From assembly GCA_030704615.1 (NCBI GenBank), contig CM060731.1, positions 74,318,756 to 74,382,755 of the forward strand: 64,000 bases of DNA, in the 5' to 3' direction. The translations under genes and the position numbers were made by a program. The notes beneath the pieces were generated by a model. It was not told the origin of the DNA. It was given only the letters and a program-made list of their open reading frames with translations, and searched no databases. This document shows positions 33,001 to 43,757 of this stretch, piece by piece. Each line of letters starts with the position of its first letter. The first letter of the stretch is position 1. The DNA comes from Takakia lepidozioides. Taxonomy: Eukaryota; Streptophyta; Takakiopsida; Takakiales; Takakiaceae.

Positions 33001-35560
33001 CTTAGCCATTTTTGGGCCGGACCAGGGAAAATGGCGCCGAATTTCCAGTTCAGGGCTCCGAAAATGGCTAAGTCCCTAGGGTGGCTGGCACAAAAAACCG
33101 AAATTCGGCGCCATTTTTCGAGTTTTAGGCCCTGGCAGTTTTGGAACTTAGCCATTTTCAGGCCAAACCGGGAAAAATGGCGCCGAATTTCCAGTTCCAA
33201 GCTCCCAAGATGGCTAAGTCCCTAGGGTGGCAGTCACCGAAAACCCGAAATTCGGCGCCATTTTTCCATTTCTAGGCCCAGTCAGATCTGCCCCAACTTG
33301 GGAAAATGGTGCCGAATTTGCAGTTCAGGGACCTCATTGTGTTTTTCATGAATGCAGGTACTGCAAGTTCTCCCTTTTGGAGAAAGGTCATCTGTCTTTC
33401 GAGCCACCATTCTTCCTGGCATGGAGGAACCCTGGGGCTGACTCCATGTACACTGACGATATTGTGAAGGAGTGGCATCTGGAACATTTGCGTGATTGCC
33501 CTTGGTATGTGGACCTTCCGCCCGGCTCGCTCGACCCATCCGAGTTTCAATTGAAGCTGGATGCTGAGGCCCGACGAAACCGGGCTCCGCTGCCTCCGCT
33601 GGGTCCAAAAGAGGCAAAAGCGCTTGCAAACTCCAGGAAAGCGGCAGAGCTTGCTCAGGCAGGAATTCAAGAGAAATTGAATGAGAAGAATAAAGGCCAA
33701 AGGAAAAGGACAAGGAAACAGGTGAGTACAGTAACACCCAAAAAACAGAAAACCATCGGGGCATCGGAGGAGGCGCAAGAGGGGACCCAAGGGAGTGACT
33801 CGGACGACAACTTTGTTCAAGGTCCTGTGACTGCTGTTGCTGCTACCAAGTCACCGGTCGTCCGGGTTCCCAAGTCAGTTCGGAGTGGGACTGGCTCTGC
33901 CAAGAAGTTGGCATTTGAGGGCGAGCCTACACGGCGGTATTCGGCGGTGACGTTTACGCACAGGCCAAAGCTAGAACCTCCAACCATCATCCAATGCGTC
34001 AATGAGAGCTTCCTTGACGCTCTCGCTGCCAGGGCGAAGAAGGTGGCACACAACAAGTCTTTGGCAGAGCAGAAGGGGAAAGCCAAGAAGAGGGCTGCCG
34101 GTACAGAGCCTAAAGACACCCCTGGTTTTGAAGCCATGATGGAATTCTTCACGGCTGTGAGCAGGGATTGCAAGAGCACTCGGGGGGGGGGGTTGAGGTG
34201 GAGAGAGCTTGCGATATGATTCTCCTCGACATTCTAGATGGGGAGCTGCTGGAGGGCCTGGATGGTGTGCCCACCTGGAACAGGTTTACTGAGGACTACT
34301 GGAAAGCCGGGTTTGGGCTGGCGGGGATGCTCCTGGATGACGGTGGATGTGTGGTTGTCCTTGCCACAAGAGGGAAGACCACAGAGAATGCGGTGGCAAG
34401 ATGGACACCGAAAAGTGTCACCCCGGTCCTCCTCAGAAAATGGTTCTGCATCAATACACATGGGTTGCGAACAGAGGGCCAAAGTGTAAGTTATCAATCT
34501 ATTGCATTCACCTCATATTGTGGTGTATCTAAACTAGATCCCGGAGTTGATCCCTCTTTTGTTGGATGTGCAGACATTGGTGTTTGAGGCATATTGCTTT
34601 GTGAAGAGAGGGTCTACGTTCAAATTCCGCAACGACGGTCGTCTTGTTGATGCCGCTGTGGACCCTGTTACCTACGATGTCCTCTACAACTATGTGCCCC
34701 ACTCCAGTATGCCGAAGGACACAAAGACAGGCAAACCGTGGCGGTACAGCCGGACCCGGAGCCCTGCTTTCATCCAAACCCTCATGGAGACGTGCTCGGA
34801 TGTCCAAGGGCGGATTTTGGACTTCACATGCGGCACGGGTAAGCCTTCACGTGCTCAGTTTGTCCCCTGGCCCGATTGCAATTGCATGCCGCAAGCTATT
34901 AACCGCCCGCTTTGTTCCTCAGGTGCTTCAATGTGGGTAGGGACGTTGTCTGACAGGCATGTGTTCGCCTTCGAGCCAGATACTGCCCTCCACAACTCGG
35001 AACTTGCAGCGGCTGAACGTCTGCCAAAAGAGGAAGAGGCATCCTCGGAGGATGAGGAAAAATCCGAGAAGGAGCAGGGGGAGGAAGTTGGGATCGAGGC
35101 CGAGGAGCCCCCGGTTTACGAGTGAGTGGTGGCATTGTAAGTTGCCTCTAGATTTCGTGAGGCACCTCCCTCCGCTCTCTTATTTCATTGAAAACCCTTT
35201 CTGGTTGTGCTGGTATTGACATTCTTGAAGTGGATTTGTTCTTACTGTAGGATGCCAAGTACTGCCGGAGGGACGTCTACACCGGAGTTCATGGGCAGGA
35301 GGAACGTGCCTTTTTTTGCCAGGGGGGATTTCATGCCTAGTCCAGAAAGGGACTACATCCTTCCTACTTATGCTGCCCGGCTTGCTTCGGTGTCCATTAG
35401 GAGGTGTTCTCGAACCTAGTGGGGGAGAAGAGGCAGAAGATTCCCAGGAGGTGAGGTGGACAGTCCCCCAAGGAGAGGACGACATTTTTGAGAGGCATAC
35501 TGCAACCGATGCATCACAGAGCTCGGAGGATGGGGGGATGAGGGAAAGTCAAGTTCCTCG
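30013..35560 (+). pseudogene. MULE cargo gene: ParB-like plus methyltransferase-like protein, copy B
   Basis: Exons by comparison with copy C and splice sites: A to 31284, B 31404-31593, C 31697-31981, D about 32060-32190, E 32288-32502, F 33358-34485, G 34538-34838, H 34923-35121, I from 35251. Exon A has a basic nuclear-signal-like stretch (AKKKKKAKH), a coiled region, then LRIPLCRLVSLQVVRPALPG, DIDKLKFSFRDGY and MFYVWDDNHRLLAWMEHI, resembling ParB-like domains (PL--L, I--L--S---G, D-NHR). Exons F-H give CDMILLDILDGELLEGLDG, GMLLDDGGCVVVLAT and a terminal RILDFTCGTG / GASMWVG / VFAFEPD, the order of a class-beta DNA methyltransferase; DPPY is replaced by DILD. Lesions: 14-bp deletion near 30394, stops at 31045 and in exon C, poly-G frameshift near 34190. 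Function is inferred. Confidence 0.6.
32575..33345. repeat. GGCGCC palindromic array, 147-bp type, in a cargo intron
   Basis: AAAATGGCGCCGAATTTCCA recurs at about 32590, 32737, 32884, 33031 and 33177 (spacing 147, 147, 147, 146), with a shorter last unit at 33306. Each unit contains two nested inverted repeats: the GGCGCC arm pair (atttccagttcaggg / ccctgaactggaaat) and a gaaaatggctaagtccc / gggacttagccattttc pair. The array lies inside the intron 32503-33357, whose flanking exons join in frame as LLYR / YCKFSLL. Confidence 0.93.
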
Positions 35561-35699
35561 GAAGGTGTAGGAGAGTAGTTCCCATTCCTGCTATGACAAT
35601 TAGGACACATTTGTATAGACGTGGCTTGCCACAAATTTTGCAATAAAATGTTGCATTTCATTGCTATGACGAGTCCACATGACCCTATTTCCGTGCCTC

Positions 35700-35789
35700 C
35701 TAACCCTATTTCCGTGGACAGACAATGGCCCGCTCATGTTTTTTTTTTTTCCCGCTCATGCTCATGCCGCTCATGAAATAGCAGCCCCC
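35700..35789. repeat. Cargo-side terminus of MULE copy B
   Basis: Repeated GCTCATG words (cccgctcatgctcatgccgctcatg) after a T run, finishing gaaatagcagccccc. Copy A at 1555-1618 is nearly identical. Confidence 0.85.
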
Positions 35790-38575
35790 TGCAAAATGTG
35801 GGTGCATCGGGGATGCAAAGGGAGTGTTCAACACTATGGCTAAACGAGTGGAGTGCGATGCTTGCAGGGTATGCATAACAGGGACGTGGGATGGAGGCTT
35901 TGGAGACCTATGAGCAAATGATGGGGGAAGGGGTCCAGCCCGGCCACATTATGTTTGTATGCATTGCAGGCTTGGCAGCTCTGGAGAAGGGCAAAGAGGT
36001 GCATGGGGATATCATCAAAGCTGGAATTGTACCTAATGTCATTCCATACACTGCCCTGACAGTTCCATGGTGACACCTTCAGAGCTGGAATTGTACCAAA
36101 TGTCATTTTGAACAATACCCTAGTGGACATGTATGCAAAATGTGGGTGCATCGAGGATGCAAAGGGAGTGTTCAACACTATGGCTGAACGGAATGTGGTG
36201 TCGTGGAGTGCGATGCTTGCAGGGTATGCAAAGCAGGGACATGGGATGGAGGCTTTGGAGACCTATGAGCAACTGATGGGGGAAGGGGTTCAGCCCGGCC
36301 ACATCATGTTTGTATGCATTGCAGGCCTGGCAGCCCTGGAGAAGGGCAAAGAGGTGCATGGGGATATCATCAAAGCTGGAATTGTACTGCCCTGGCAGCT
36401 CTGGAAAAAAGGAAGGAGGTCCATGGTGACACCTTCAGAGCTGGAATTGTACCAAATGTCATTTTGAACAATACCCTAGTGGATATGTAGGCAAAATGTG
36501 GGTGCATCGGGGATGCAAAGGGAGTGTTCAACACTATGGCTGAACGAGATGTGGTGTCATGGAGTGCGATGCTTGCAGGGTATGCACAACAGGGACATGG
36601 GATGGAGGCTTTGGAGACCTATGAGCAAATGATGGGGAAAGGGGTCCAGCCCAGCCACATCAAGTTTGTATGCACTGTAGGCCTGGCAGCCCTGGAGAAG
36701 GGTAAAGAGGTGCATGGGGATATCATCAAAGCTGGAATTGTACCTAATGTCATTCCATACACTGCCCTGGCAGCTCTGGAAAAGGGGAAGGAGGTCCGTG
36801 GTGACATCTTCAGAGCTGGAATTGTACCAAATCTCATTCTGAACAATACCCTAGTGGACATGTATGCAAAATGTGGGTGCATTGGGGATGCAAAGGGAGT
36901 GTTCAACACTATGGCTAAACGAGATGTGGTGTCGTGGAGTGCGATGCTTGCAGGGTATGCACAACAGGGACGTGGGATGGAGGCTTTGGAGACCTATGAG
37001 TAACTGAAGGGGGAAGGGGTCCAGCCCGGCCACATCATGTTTGTATGCATTGCAAGCCTGGTAGCCCTAGAGAAGGGCAAAGAGGTGCATGGGGATATCA
37101 TCAAAGCTGGAATTGTACCTAATGTCATTCGCAACACTGCCCTAGCAGCTCTGGAAAAGGGGAAGGAGGTCCATGGTGACACCTTCAGAGCTGGAATTGT
37201 ACCAAATGTCATTTTGAACAATACCCTAGTGGATATGTAGGCAAAATGTGGGTGCATCGGGGATGCAAAGGGAGTGTTCAACACTATGGCTGAATGACAT
37301 GTGGTGTTGTGGAGTGCGATGCTTGCAGGGTATGCACAATAGGGACATGGGATGGAGGCTTTGGAGACCTATGAGCAAATGATGGGGAAAGGGGTCCAGC
37401 CCAGCCATATCATGTTTGTATGCACTGTAGGCCTGGCAGCCCTGAAGAAGGGTAAAGAGGCGCATGGGGATATCATCAAAGCTGGAATTGTACCTAATGT
37501 CATTCCATACACTGCCCTGGCAGCTCTGGAAAAGGGGAAGGAGGTCGGTGGTGAAATCTTCAGAGCTGGAATTGTACCAAATGTGATTCTGAACAATACC
37601 CTAGTGGACATGTATGCAAAATGTGGGTGCATTGGGGATGCAAGGGAGTGTTCAACACTATGGCTAAACGAGATGTGGTGTCGTGGAGTGCGATGCTTGC
37701 AGGGTATGCACAACAGGGACGTGGGATGGAGGCTTTGGAGACCTATGAGTAACTGAAGGGGGAAGGGGTCCAGCCCGGCCACATCATGTTTGTATGCATT
37801 GCAAGCCTGGCAGCCCTGGAGAAGGGCAAAGAGGTGCATGGGGATATCATCAAAGCTAGAATTGTACCTAATGTCATTCGAAACACTGCCCTAGCAGCTC
37901 TGGAAAAGGGGAAAGAGGTCCATGGTGACACCTTCAGAGCTGGAATTGTACCAAATGTCATTTTGAACAATACCCTAGTGGATATGTAGGCAAAATGCGG
38001 GTGCATCGGGGATGCAAAGGGAGCGTTCAACACTATGGCTGAACGAGATGTGGTGTCGTGGAGTGCGATGCTTGCAGGGTATGCACAGCAGGGATGTGGG
38101 ATGGAGGCTTTGGAGAGCTATGAACAAATGATGGGGGAAGAGGTTCAGCCCGGCCACATCATGTTTGTATTCATTTCACGCCTGGCAGCCCTGGAGAAGG
38201 GCAAATAGATGCATGGGGATATCATCAAAGCTGGAATTGTACCTAATGTCATTCGAAACACTGCCCTGGCAGCTCTGGAAAAGGGGAAGGAGGTCCATGG
38301 TGACACCTTCAGAGCTGGAATTGTACCAAATGTCATTTTGAACAATACCCTAGTGGACATGTAGGCAAAATGTGGGTGCATCGGGGATGCAAAAGGAGTG
38401 TTCAACACTATGGCTGAACGAGATGTGGTGTCATGGAGTGCGATGCTTGCAGGGTATGCACAGCAGGGACGTGGGATGGAGGCTTGGAGACCTATGAGCA
38501 AATGATGGGGGAAGGGGTTCAGCCCGCCCACATCATGTTTGTGTGCATTGCAGGCCTGGCAGCCCTGATTTAAAT
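35790..38575 (+). pseudogene. Tandem PPR pseudogene array, ~355-377-bp units, right half of copy B target
   Basis: The phrase atggaggctttggagacc recurs at about 35891, 36246, 36602, 36977, 37351, 37728, 38100 and 38478 (intervals 355, 356, 375, 374, 377, 372, 378). Each unit encodes MAERDVVSWSAMLAGYAQQG, MEALETYEQMMGEGVQPGHI, SLAALEKGKEVHGDIIKAGI, VPNVIRNTALAALEKGKEVH, GDTFRAGIVPNVILNNTLVD, MYAKCGCIGDAKGVFNT. Most intervals are not multiples of three, and a TAG in DM-stop-AKCG recurs, so the array is not one protein. Within each unit the LAALEKGKEVHGD half-motif is doubled. Confidence 0.88.
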
Positions 38576-38894
38576 CAGGCACCTCAACCATACCACAACT
38601 TCTAAAAGAGGATCAAGAGAGGGAGTCCATAATGCCTCTTCTTGCTCTTTTGGGCATGTGAAGATGCTTTGTGAGGCAGGCAGACTGAAAGAGGCTCTAC
38701 AACCTTTAAACCAAGGAGCATTTCAGTCACATTATCCAAAGTGGATTCACACCAAGTGTTTTTCTCCTCAACCCCCTTGTGAACATGTATGTTAAGTGCA
38801 TGAGCATCATGAATGCACACCTAGTGTTCAACGGAATGCCTCAACGAACTTTGATCACGTTGAATATAATGTTGGCAGGATTTAACATGGGTGT
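38576..38894 (+). pseudogene. PPR 5' fragment with EARLL-type leader
   Basis: Codes pieces such as RGSREGVHNASSCSFGHVKM, LCEAGRLKEALQ, HYPKWIHTKCFSPQPPCEHV and VFNGMPQRTLITLNIMLAGF, i.e. the first units of a PPR protein in broken frames. It is collinear with 19145-19340. It ends where the GGCGCC array of MULE copy C begins, with no MULE terminus at the junction. Confidence 0.6.
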
Positions 38895-39390
38895 GGTGCC
38901 TGGAACTGGAAAATGGCGCCGAATTTCCAGTTCAGGGCCAGGCAGTCTAGGGACTTAGCCCGAAAATGGCTAAGTCCCTGAACGGCAATAGGGCCTCGAA
39001 CTGGAAAATGGCGCCGAATTTCCAGTTCTGGGCCAGCCACCCTAGGGACTTAGCCCGAAAATGGCTAAGTCCCTGAACGGCAATAGGGCCTGGAACTGGA
39101 AAATGGCGCCGAATTTCCAGTTCAGGGCCAGCCACCCTAGGGACTTAGCCCGAAAATGGCCAAGTCCCTGAACGGCAATAGGGCCTCGAACTGGAAAATG
39201 GCGCCGAATTTCGAGTTCCGGGCCAGCCAGTCTAGGGACTTAGCCCGAAAATGGCCAAGTCCCTGAACGGCAATAGGGCCTGGAACTGGAAAATGGCGCC
39301 GAATTTCCAGTTCAGGGCCAGCCAGTCTAGGGACTTAGCCATTTTCGGAGCCCTGACTGGAAATTCGGCGCCATTTTCCCTAACACCACA
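38895..39390. repeat. GGCGCC palindromic array, 95-bp type, in the cargo intron
   Basis: AAATGGCGCCGAATTTCCAG recurs at about 38913, 39008, 39103, 39198 and 39293: exactly 95 bp each time. Every monomer holds two hairpins: actggaaa/tttccagt around GGCGCC, and agggacttagcc/ggctaagtccct. It is in the same intron as the 147-bp array of copy B but with a different monomer length. Confidence 0.93.
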
Positions 39391-39447
39391 TGAGGCCTCT
39401 AACATCCTGAAATGCAAGGACTTGAAAGAAAGGCAGCGCGTATGTAC

Positions 39448-42018
39448 CTGTACAGAAGGCGCATTGCTGCTTTGTCCGCGTTCGGCTGGTCGGTGGACTC
39501 GTGGCTCCGGCGAGCATCTGCTATCTCCCGAAAGAATAGGTTGGTTTTGTATTGCAGAAAGTACCTCGTCACATAGTCACGTAGGCTCTCTGCTGCAGGA
39601 GATATCTCCATCTTGAACTGATGTGCTTGTGTGTCCAGCTGCTCTTGCGCATTCGTCGTCACCTTTGGAGATTCTCCATCAGATCGCTTTCCTGAAAAAA
39701 TACAATGAATCCACCCCCTACTAGAGTAGAAGCCCCAAACGAAGCATGGGGAAGTACCTCCACCATGTCATGCGGTTCATCCACATGTCGAATGTGGGGT
39801 CAGACAGTTTGTCCGGTTTGGGGAAGCTCCACATGTCCCTGGTACTTTGGGAACCATTCCAGATTTGGAGCCACCGGGTCTGTCCAACCACCCAGCATAT
39901 TCGTAAGCGCCAAACACCACAAGAAGGAGTTGTTGCCACCACAATTTGGTTAAGAATGTATCACCTTTTCTGTTGCATCCACACAGGATGTGGCTAGACG
40001 ATGGAGCTTCTCCAATGTCATCGTGGGCTTCAGAGCGCGAGAGTAGTGCTTCCCCACCTCCACCAGAAAGTCGGCACCAAGGGCGGGATCAGCTATGGCC
40101 ACGTACTTTACCATCCGCGACTTGTACTTTATGCGGGCCCTCACCTCCGCAGTTTTGACATACGATTCGAGTTCCGGGAGGGTTGGATTCTTCTCCTCTG
40201 ACTCCATGTAGAACCTCCGCGCATGTGCCAAATCCTGCTGTATTTTCGTCTGTCAAGAATGCGCACATAAGATTAGAGATCCTGCTCAACACAATTTCTT
40301 CTATTGGGGGAGGAGAGACAGATTAGCTCAACAAAACTGTCAGGAGCTTTACCCGAAATATGTAGTCCACCATAGCATCGACGCTCAGCCTATACCAGGT
40401 TCTGTCTGCCTTTGCCTCCGACTTGCGCAGGAGGTCGGCACTGAGGGAATTGGCAAACTCTTGCACCCCCTGCTTCCCGACATCCTTCACTCGGAAGAGC
40501 ATATGGGACAAGTTGGTGGCAATGAAGGCATTCTCAGTCACCCTGCAGTGCCACATTTCCATCAAACAATACTGAAATGGGAATTTCCATCATATATGAG
40601 GATTCGCAATGAAATGACTTCCAAATTCAAAGTCCAAAAGCGAGAGGGGTTGTAGCTTACGAGTTGATGTCGGCCATTGCAGCTTTGAGAAGACTGCGAT
40701 CTTTGGGCCCCGCAACCTTCAGCACAACACAATCCACGGCGAAATGCCAATCGAGGTCGTTGGGGTGGGCTTGGGCAATGTGCTCCATCCATGCCAGGAG
40801 GCGATGATTGTCGTCCCACACGTAGAACATCTTACCGGACAAGTGCTGGAAAAGAGGATCACTAGCAATCGATCTCTCGAACTCCTCATTTCGCGTTTGC
40901 CAATGGGGACCCCATTTGTCCACCTCATCGGAAGTGTGGGCACGGGAAGCTCCGTGGTCGTTCTCAATGGAAACGTAAAACGCGGCAGACCCCATTTGAT
41001 ATCCATCCCGGAAAGAGAATTTCAGCTTGTCGATATCGCCTGGGAGGGCAGGTCTCACCACCTGCAATGACACCAAGCGGCAAAGAGGAATTCGAAGCTT
41101 GGCCGGGTACACCATGCCCCCCAGCACCCTGCCAATGTTGCTGTGGGTTGCCTCCAACATCTTGGCAGCGGCCAACTTCATATCCGCCTCAGACATGACG
41201 TCTGCTGCAGAGGGGTTTTCCGGCAGCCCAGCAGGACCGCCAAATCCAGCCTGTATGCTCCGGGTTTGGGGCCTAGGGATGTCCGGGAGGATGTCATCCT
41301 GGTCAGAAAGCTCCCTGTCGTCCTCCTCAACAGGGTCAGCCACCTGCGAAACCACCTCCAGCACTCTCCCCGTCTCTACTGCCCTCTCCCTGGCTTCACC
41401 TCGAACTTGCACAATCCGTGCTCTTTCAGGTGTTCTTTCCTCTCCTCCACTCTCCACCGTATGGGTGATTGCAGGGGCTGCTCTTGCCCGCGATGGTCTA
41501 ACCGGTGTGTTACTGCCTCTTTGTGGTGTCTTGGAGGGATCCACCGTCTCTGTGCGTCCCTCGCTTACATTGGCATCTGTCATTTGGGCACCCCTGGCCT
41601 CTTCAGCTGCCTTTTCTCTTTCCTCCTGGCTAGCATTCTGTCTCGTCTGTTCTTTTGCCCTCTCTTTTGCCCTCTCACGGGCTTTCTGTTTCTTACTAGG
41701 GCTAGCAGCAGGGGAGCCCTCCAGGACGACCACCTTTGATTGAGGCGAACTGACACCCTCGCGCGCACTACTCACTCCCCCCTCCGCAGCCCGTGACGGC
41801 TCTCTCGCCGGGGATTGCATGTGCTTAGCTTTCTTCTTTTTCTTTGCGTGGGCGGGCCCTACTGCATGTGCATGAACAATCGTGTAGCAAAAATGAAAAC
41901 ATAACAAGTTTAGGAAGTATGGAGAGCCATGCAACAACAATGAAAACAAATGCAACCATTGCCTGAGAATGACATGCACAAGCAGCCTTCTCCAGAGCTG
42001 CCGGATTTGCACACGCAT
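39448..42018 (-). CDS. MULE cargo gene, N-terminal exons (ParB-like), copy C
   Basis: Exon A (about 42018-40661) is open for about 450 codons, and B (40542-40353), C (40249-39965), D (about 39905-39770) and E (39662-39448) follow with mostly clear GT-AG borders; the acceptor of D was not resolved. The exact start is uncertain; candidate ATGs are at 42018 and at KKAKHMQS. Seen: Lys-rich stretch AKKKKKAKH, a charged coiled coil (KKQKARERAKERAKEQTRQN), acidic linker, then KLRIPLCRLVSLQVVRPALP, GDIDKLKFSFRDGYQMG and KMFYVWDDNHRLLAWMEHIA, a ParB/Srx-like pattern. Exons B-E are helical and unrecognised. Copy C lacks the 14-bp deletion and stops of copy B, so its N-terminal half is intact, but the methyltransferase-like half has been lost with the left end. 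Confidence 0.6.
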
Positions 42019-42539
42019 TGCAAACAATCTAAGGTTCACTCAACTATCTAAAGTTCACTCATCCAGCGAAGCCAGGATGAAGATGCAAAAACAAAGCGAG
42101 GTAACAAAGCGAAAGCAAAAAAGAAATCGAACAAACCGAAAGCAGAAGTGGCTTGCCTGAGAGTACTCGGCTTCAGTTGGCGCGGGTTTTGAGCAAGACA
42201 CTGGAATCTCCTGCTGGAGCTTCAGTTTGGCCATGCGAGAGATTGGCCGTCGTCCGTAGTACAGAGCTTTCAACTTCCGCCGCGGTCTGGATGTGAGGTC
42301 TCTCTCAGGAGAGCCACGCCCTTCAAGCGGCATAAGTCCCAGACAAAAAGATCTCATTTTTTGGGGTACATGCCTCGAATAGCATGTTAAGCCAAGATTA
42401 GCATGAGATTAAGGGTACGTATCCAGGAAGCCATGCGGCGCCAGCCCGAATGAAAACCGACGGCGGTCGACATTTATTGCCCAACTGCGCAATTAAATGT
42501 CGGATGAAGCCCTCCATGTCGGATGAAAATCGACGTAAA

Positions 42540-43470
42540 CAGGCCCGGAATTTCCAACGTAGAGGTAATTCGGAGCGCTGCACGATGGAATTCCGGCGCC
42601 GGATTTCCATCCTGCAGGTAATTCGGAGCGCAGCAGGATGGAAATGCAGCGCCGAATTTCCATCCAGCAAGGTAGGGCGGCGCTTGAAATTTCCCTCATG
42701 CAGGTAATTCAGAAGCGCGCGGATGGATATCCGGCGCCGGATTTCCATCCGCGTAGGTAGGGCGGCGCGCCAAATTTCCCTCACGCAGGTAATTCAAAAG
42801 CGCGCGGATGGAAATCTGGCGCCGGATTTCCATCCGCGCAGGTAGGGCGGTGCGCCAAATTTCCCTCACGCAGGTAACTCAGAAGCGCGCGGATGGAAAT
42901 CCGGCGCCGGATTTCCATCCGCGCAGGTAGGGCGGCGCGCCAAATTTCTCTCACGCAGGTAATTCAGAAGCGCGCGGATGGAAATCCGGCGCCGGATTTC
43001 CATCCGCGCAGGTAGGGCGGCACGACAAATTTCCCTCACGCAGGTAATTCAGAAGCGCGCGGATGGAAATCCGGCGCCGGATGTCCATCCGCGCACGTGC
43101 CGACCTCTACGCCCGAGGCGACTTCATCTGGGCGTCCCCTGTTCGATATTCGGTGCCGAATTTCCATCTGGGGGTTGAAATGTGACGGCCAAGTGCCGGC
43201 CTCTCCCCCCTCCCCGACTGCATCCGAACTGCCCGGATGGAAATTCGGCGCCGTTTTTCCATCTGGGGATGTTTTTATGCCGGCCAGTTTTCGGCCTGAC
43301 CCCCCGACACGACTTCCTTTGGGGGGCCCGGATGGAAATTCGGCGCTGAATTTCCATCCGGGGGATGTTCTCTGTCGGCCAGGTGTCGGCCTCTCTGCCC
43401 CAGGCGACTTCATCCGGGCGGCCCCAGTTGGATATTCGGTGCCGAATTTCCATTAAGGGGTAGTAATGTG
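42540..43470. repeat. GGCGCC palindromic array, 85-bp type, between divergent genes
   Basis: Regular units centre at about 42733, 42818, 42903, 42988 and 43073 (85 bp each). Core arms are gcggatggaaatcc / ggatttccatccgc around GGCGCC; linkers read aggtagggcggcgcgcc and ctcacgcaggtaattc. From 43130 to 43470 degenerate relatives (ggaaattcggcgccg) continue at about 80-100 bp spacing. The array separates the cargo start (minus strand) from the transposase start (plus strand), so it occupies the shared promoter region. Confidence 0.92.
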
Positions 43471-43757
43471 ACGGCACGGTGCCGGCTTCTCCCCTTCAGC
43501 CGACATCATCCGGACGGCCCCCCACTTTCTGACTGCATACCGTTGGCAGTTATTGCGCAAAGAGCAGGGGCCGCATTCCGGAGACAAGGTTCATTAACAC
43601 TCTGACTTTGGATTTTTGAGATAGTTGGCTCCCTGGATTTGGATCAGGCTTCGTCGCTCGGACAAATCGGCATCGCATTCATTCCCATCGCTGCATCCCC
43701 CTTCTACCAGGGAGCTTCCCCGCACGCCATCCTGGCAGTCTTGTGTGCACATCTCCC

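Larger units (their letters stand above)
27466..35789. mobile_element. MULE copy B, 8.3 kb, complete ends, transposase deleted
   Basis: Flanked by exact 9-bp duplications TGCAAAATG. The terminal repeats are short: the left end reads AAGGTTAGCTATTTCATGAG and the right end in reverse complement reads GGGGGCTGCTATTTCATGAG, sharing a 14-bp core GCTATTTCATGAGC, followed by subterminal CATGAGCGG-type repeats. Order from the left: terminal array, SWIM part of the transposase (minus strand), 85-bp array, captured PPR scrap, cargo gene (plus strand) with a 147-bp array in one intron, terminus. The catalytic part of the transposase is missing, so it could only move in trans. Confidence 0.92.

Noticed and set aside
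32575-33180. 147-bp period as a nucleosome-positioning design
   Set aside because: The number equals the nucleosome core length, but the same family uses 74, 85 and 95 bp, so the match may be chance; not claimed.
35790-38591. Long open frames on the minus strand across the PPR array
   Set aside because: They are frame shadows of the repeated PPR unit (for example the recurrent CIPCKHRTPRHHISFSHSVE pattern is antisense of MAERDVVSWSAMLAGYA) and have no independent motifs.
43743-43757. Transposase start at the GTG at 43743
   Set aside because: GTG starts are not expected in a plant nuclear gene; an ATG with good context follows in frame at 43758.
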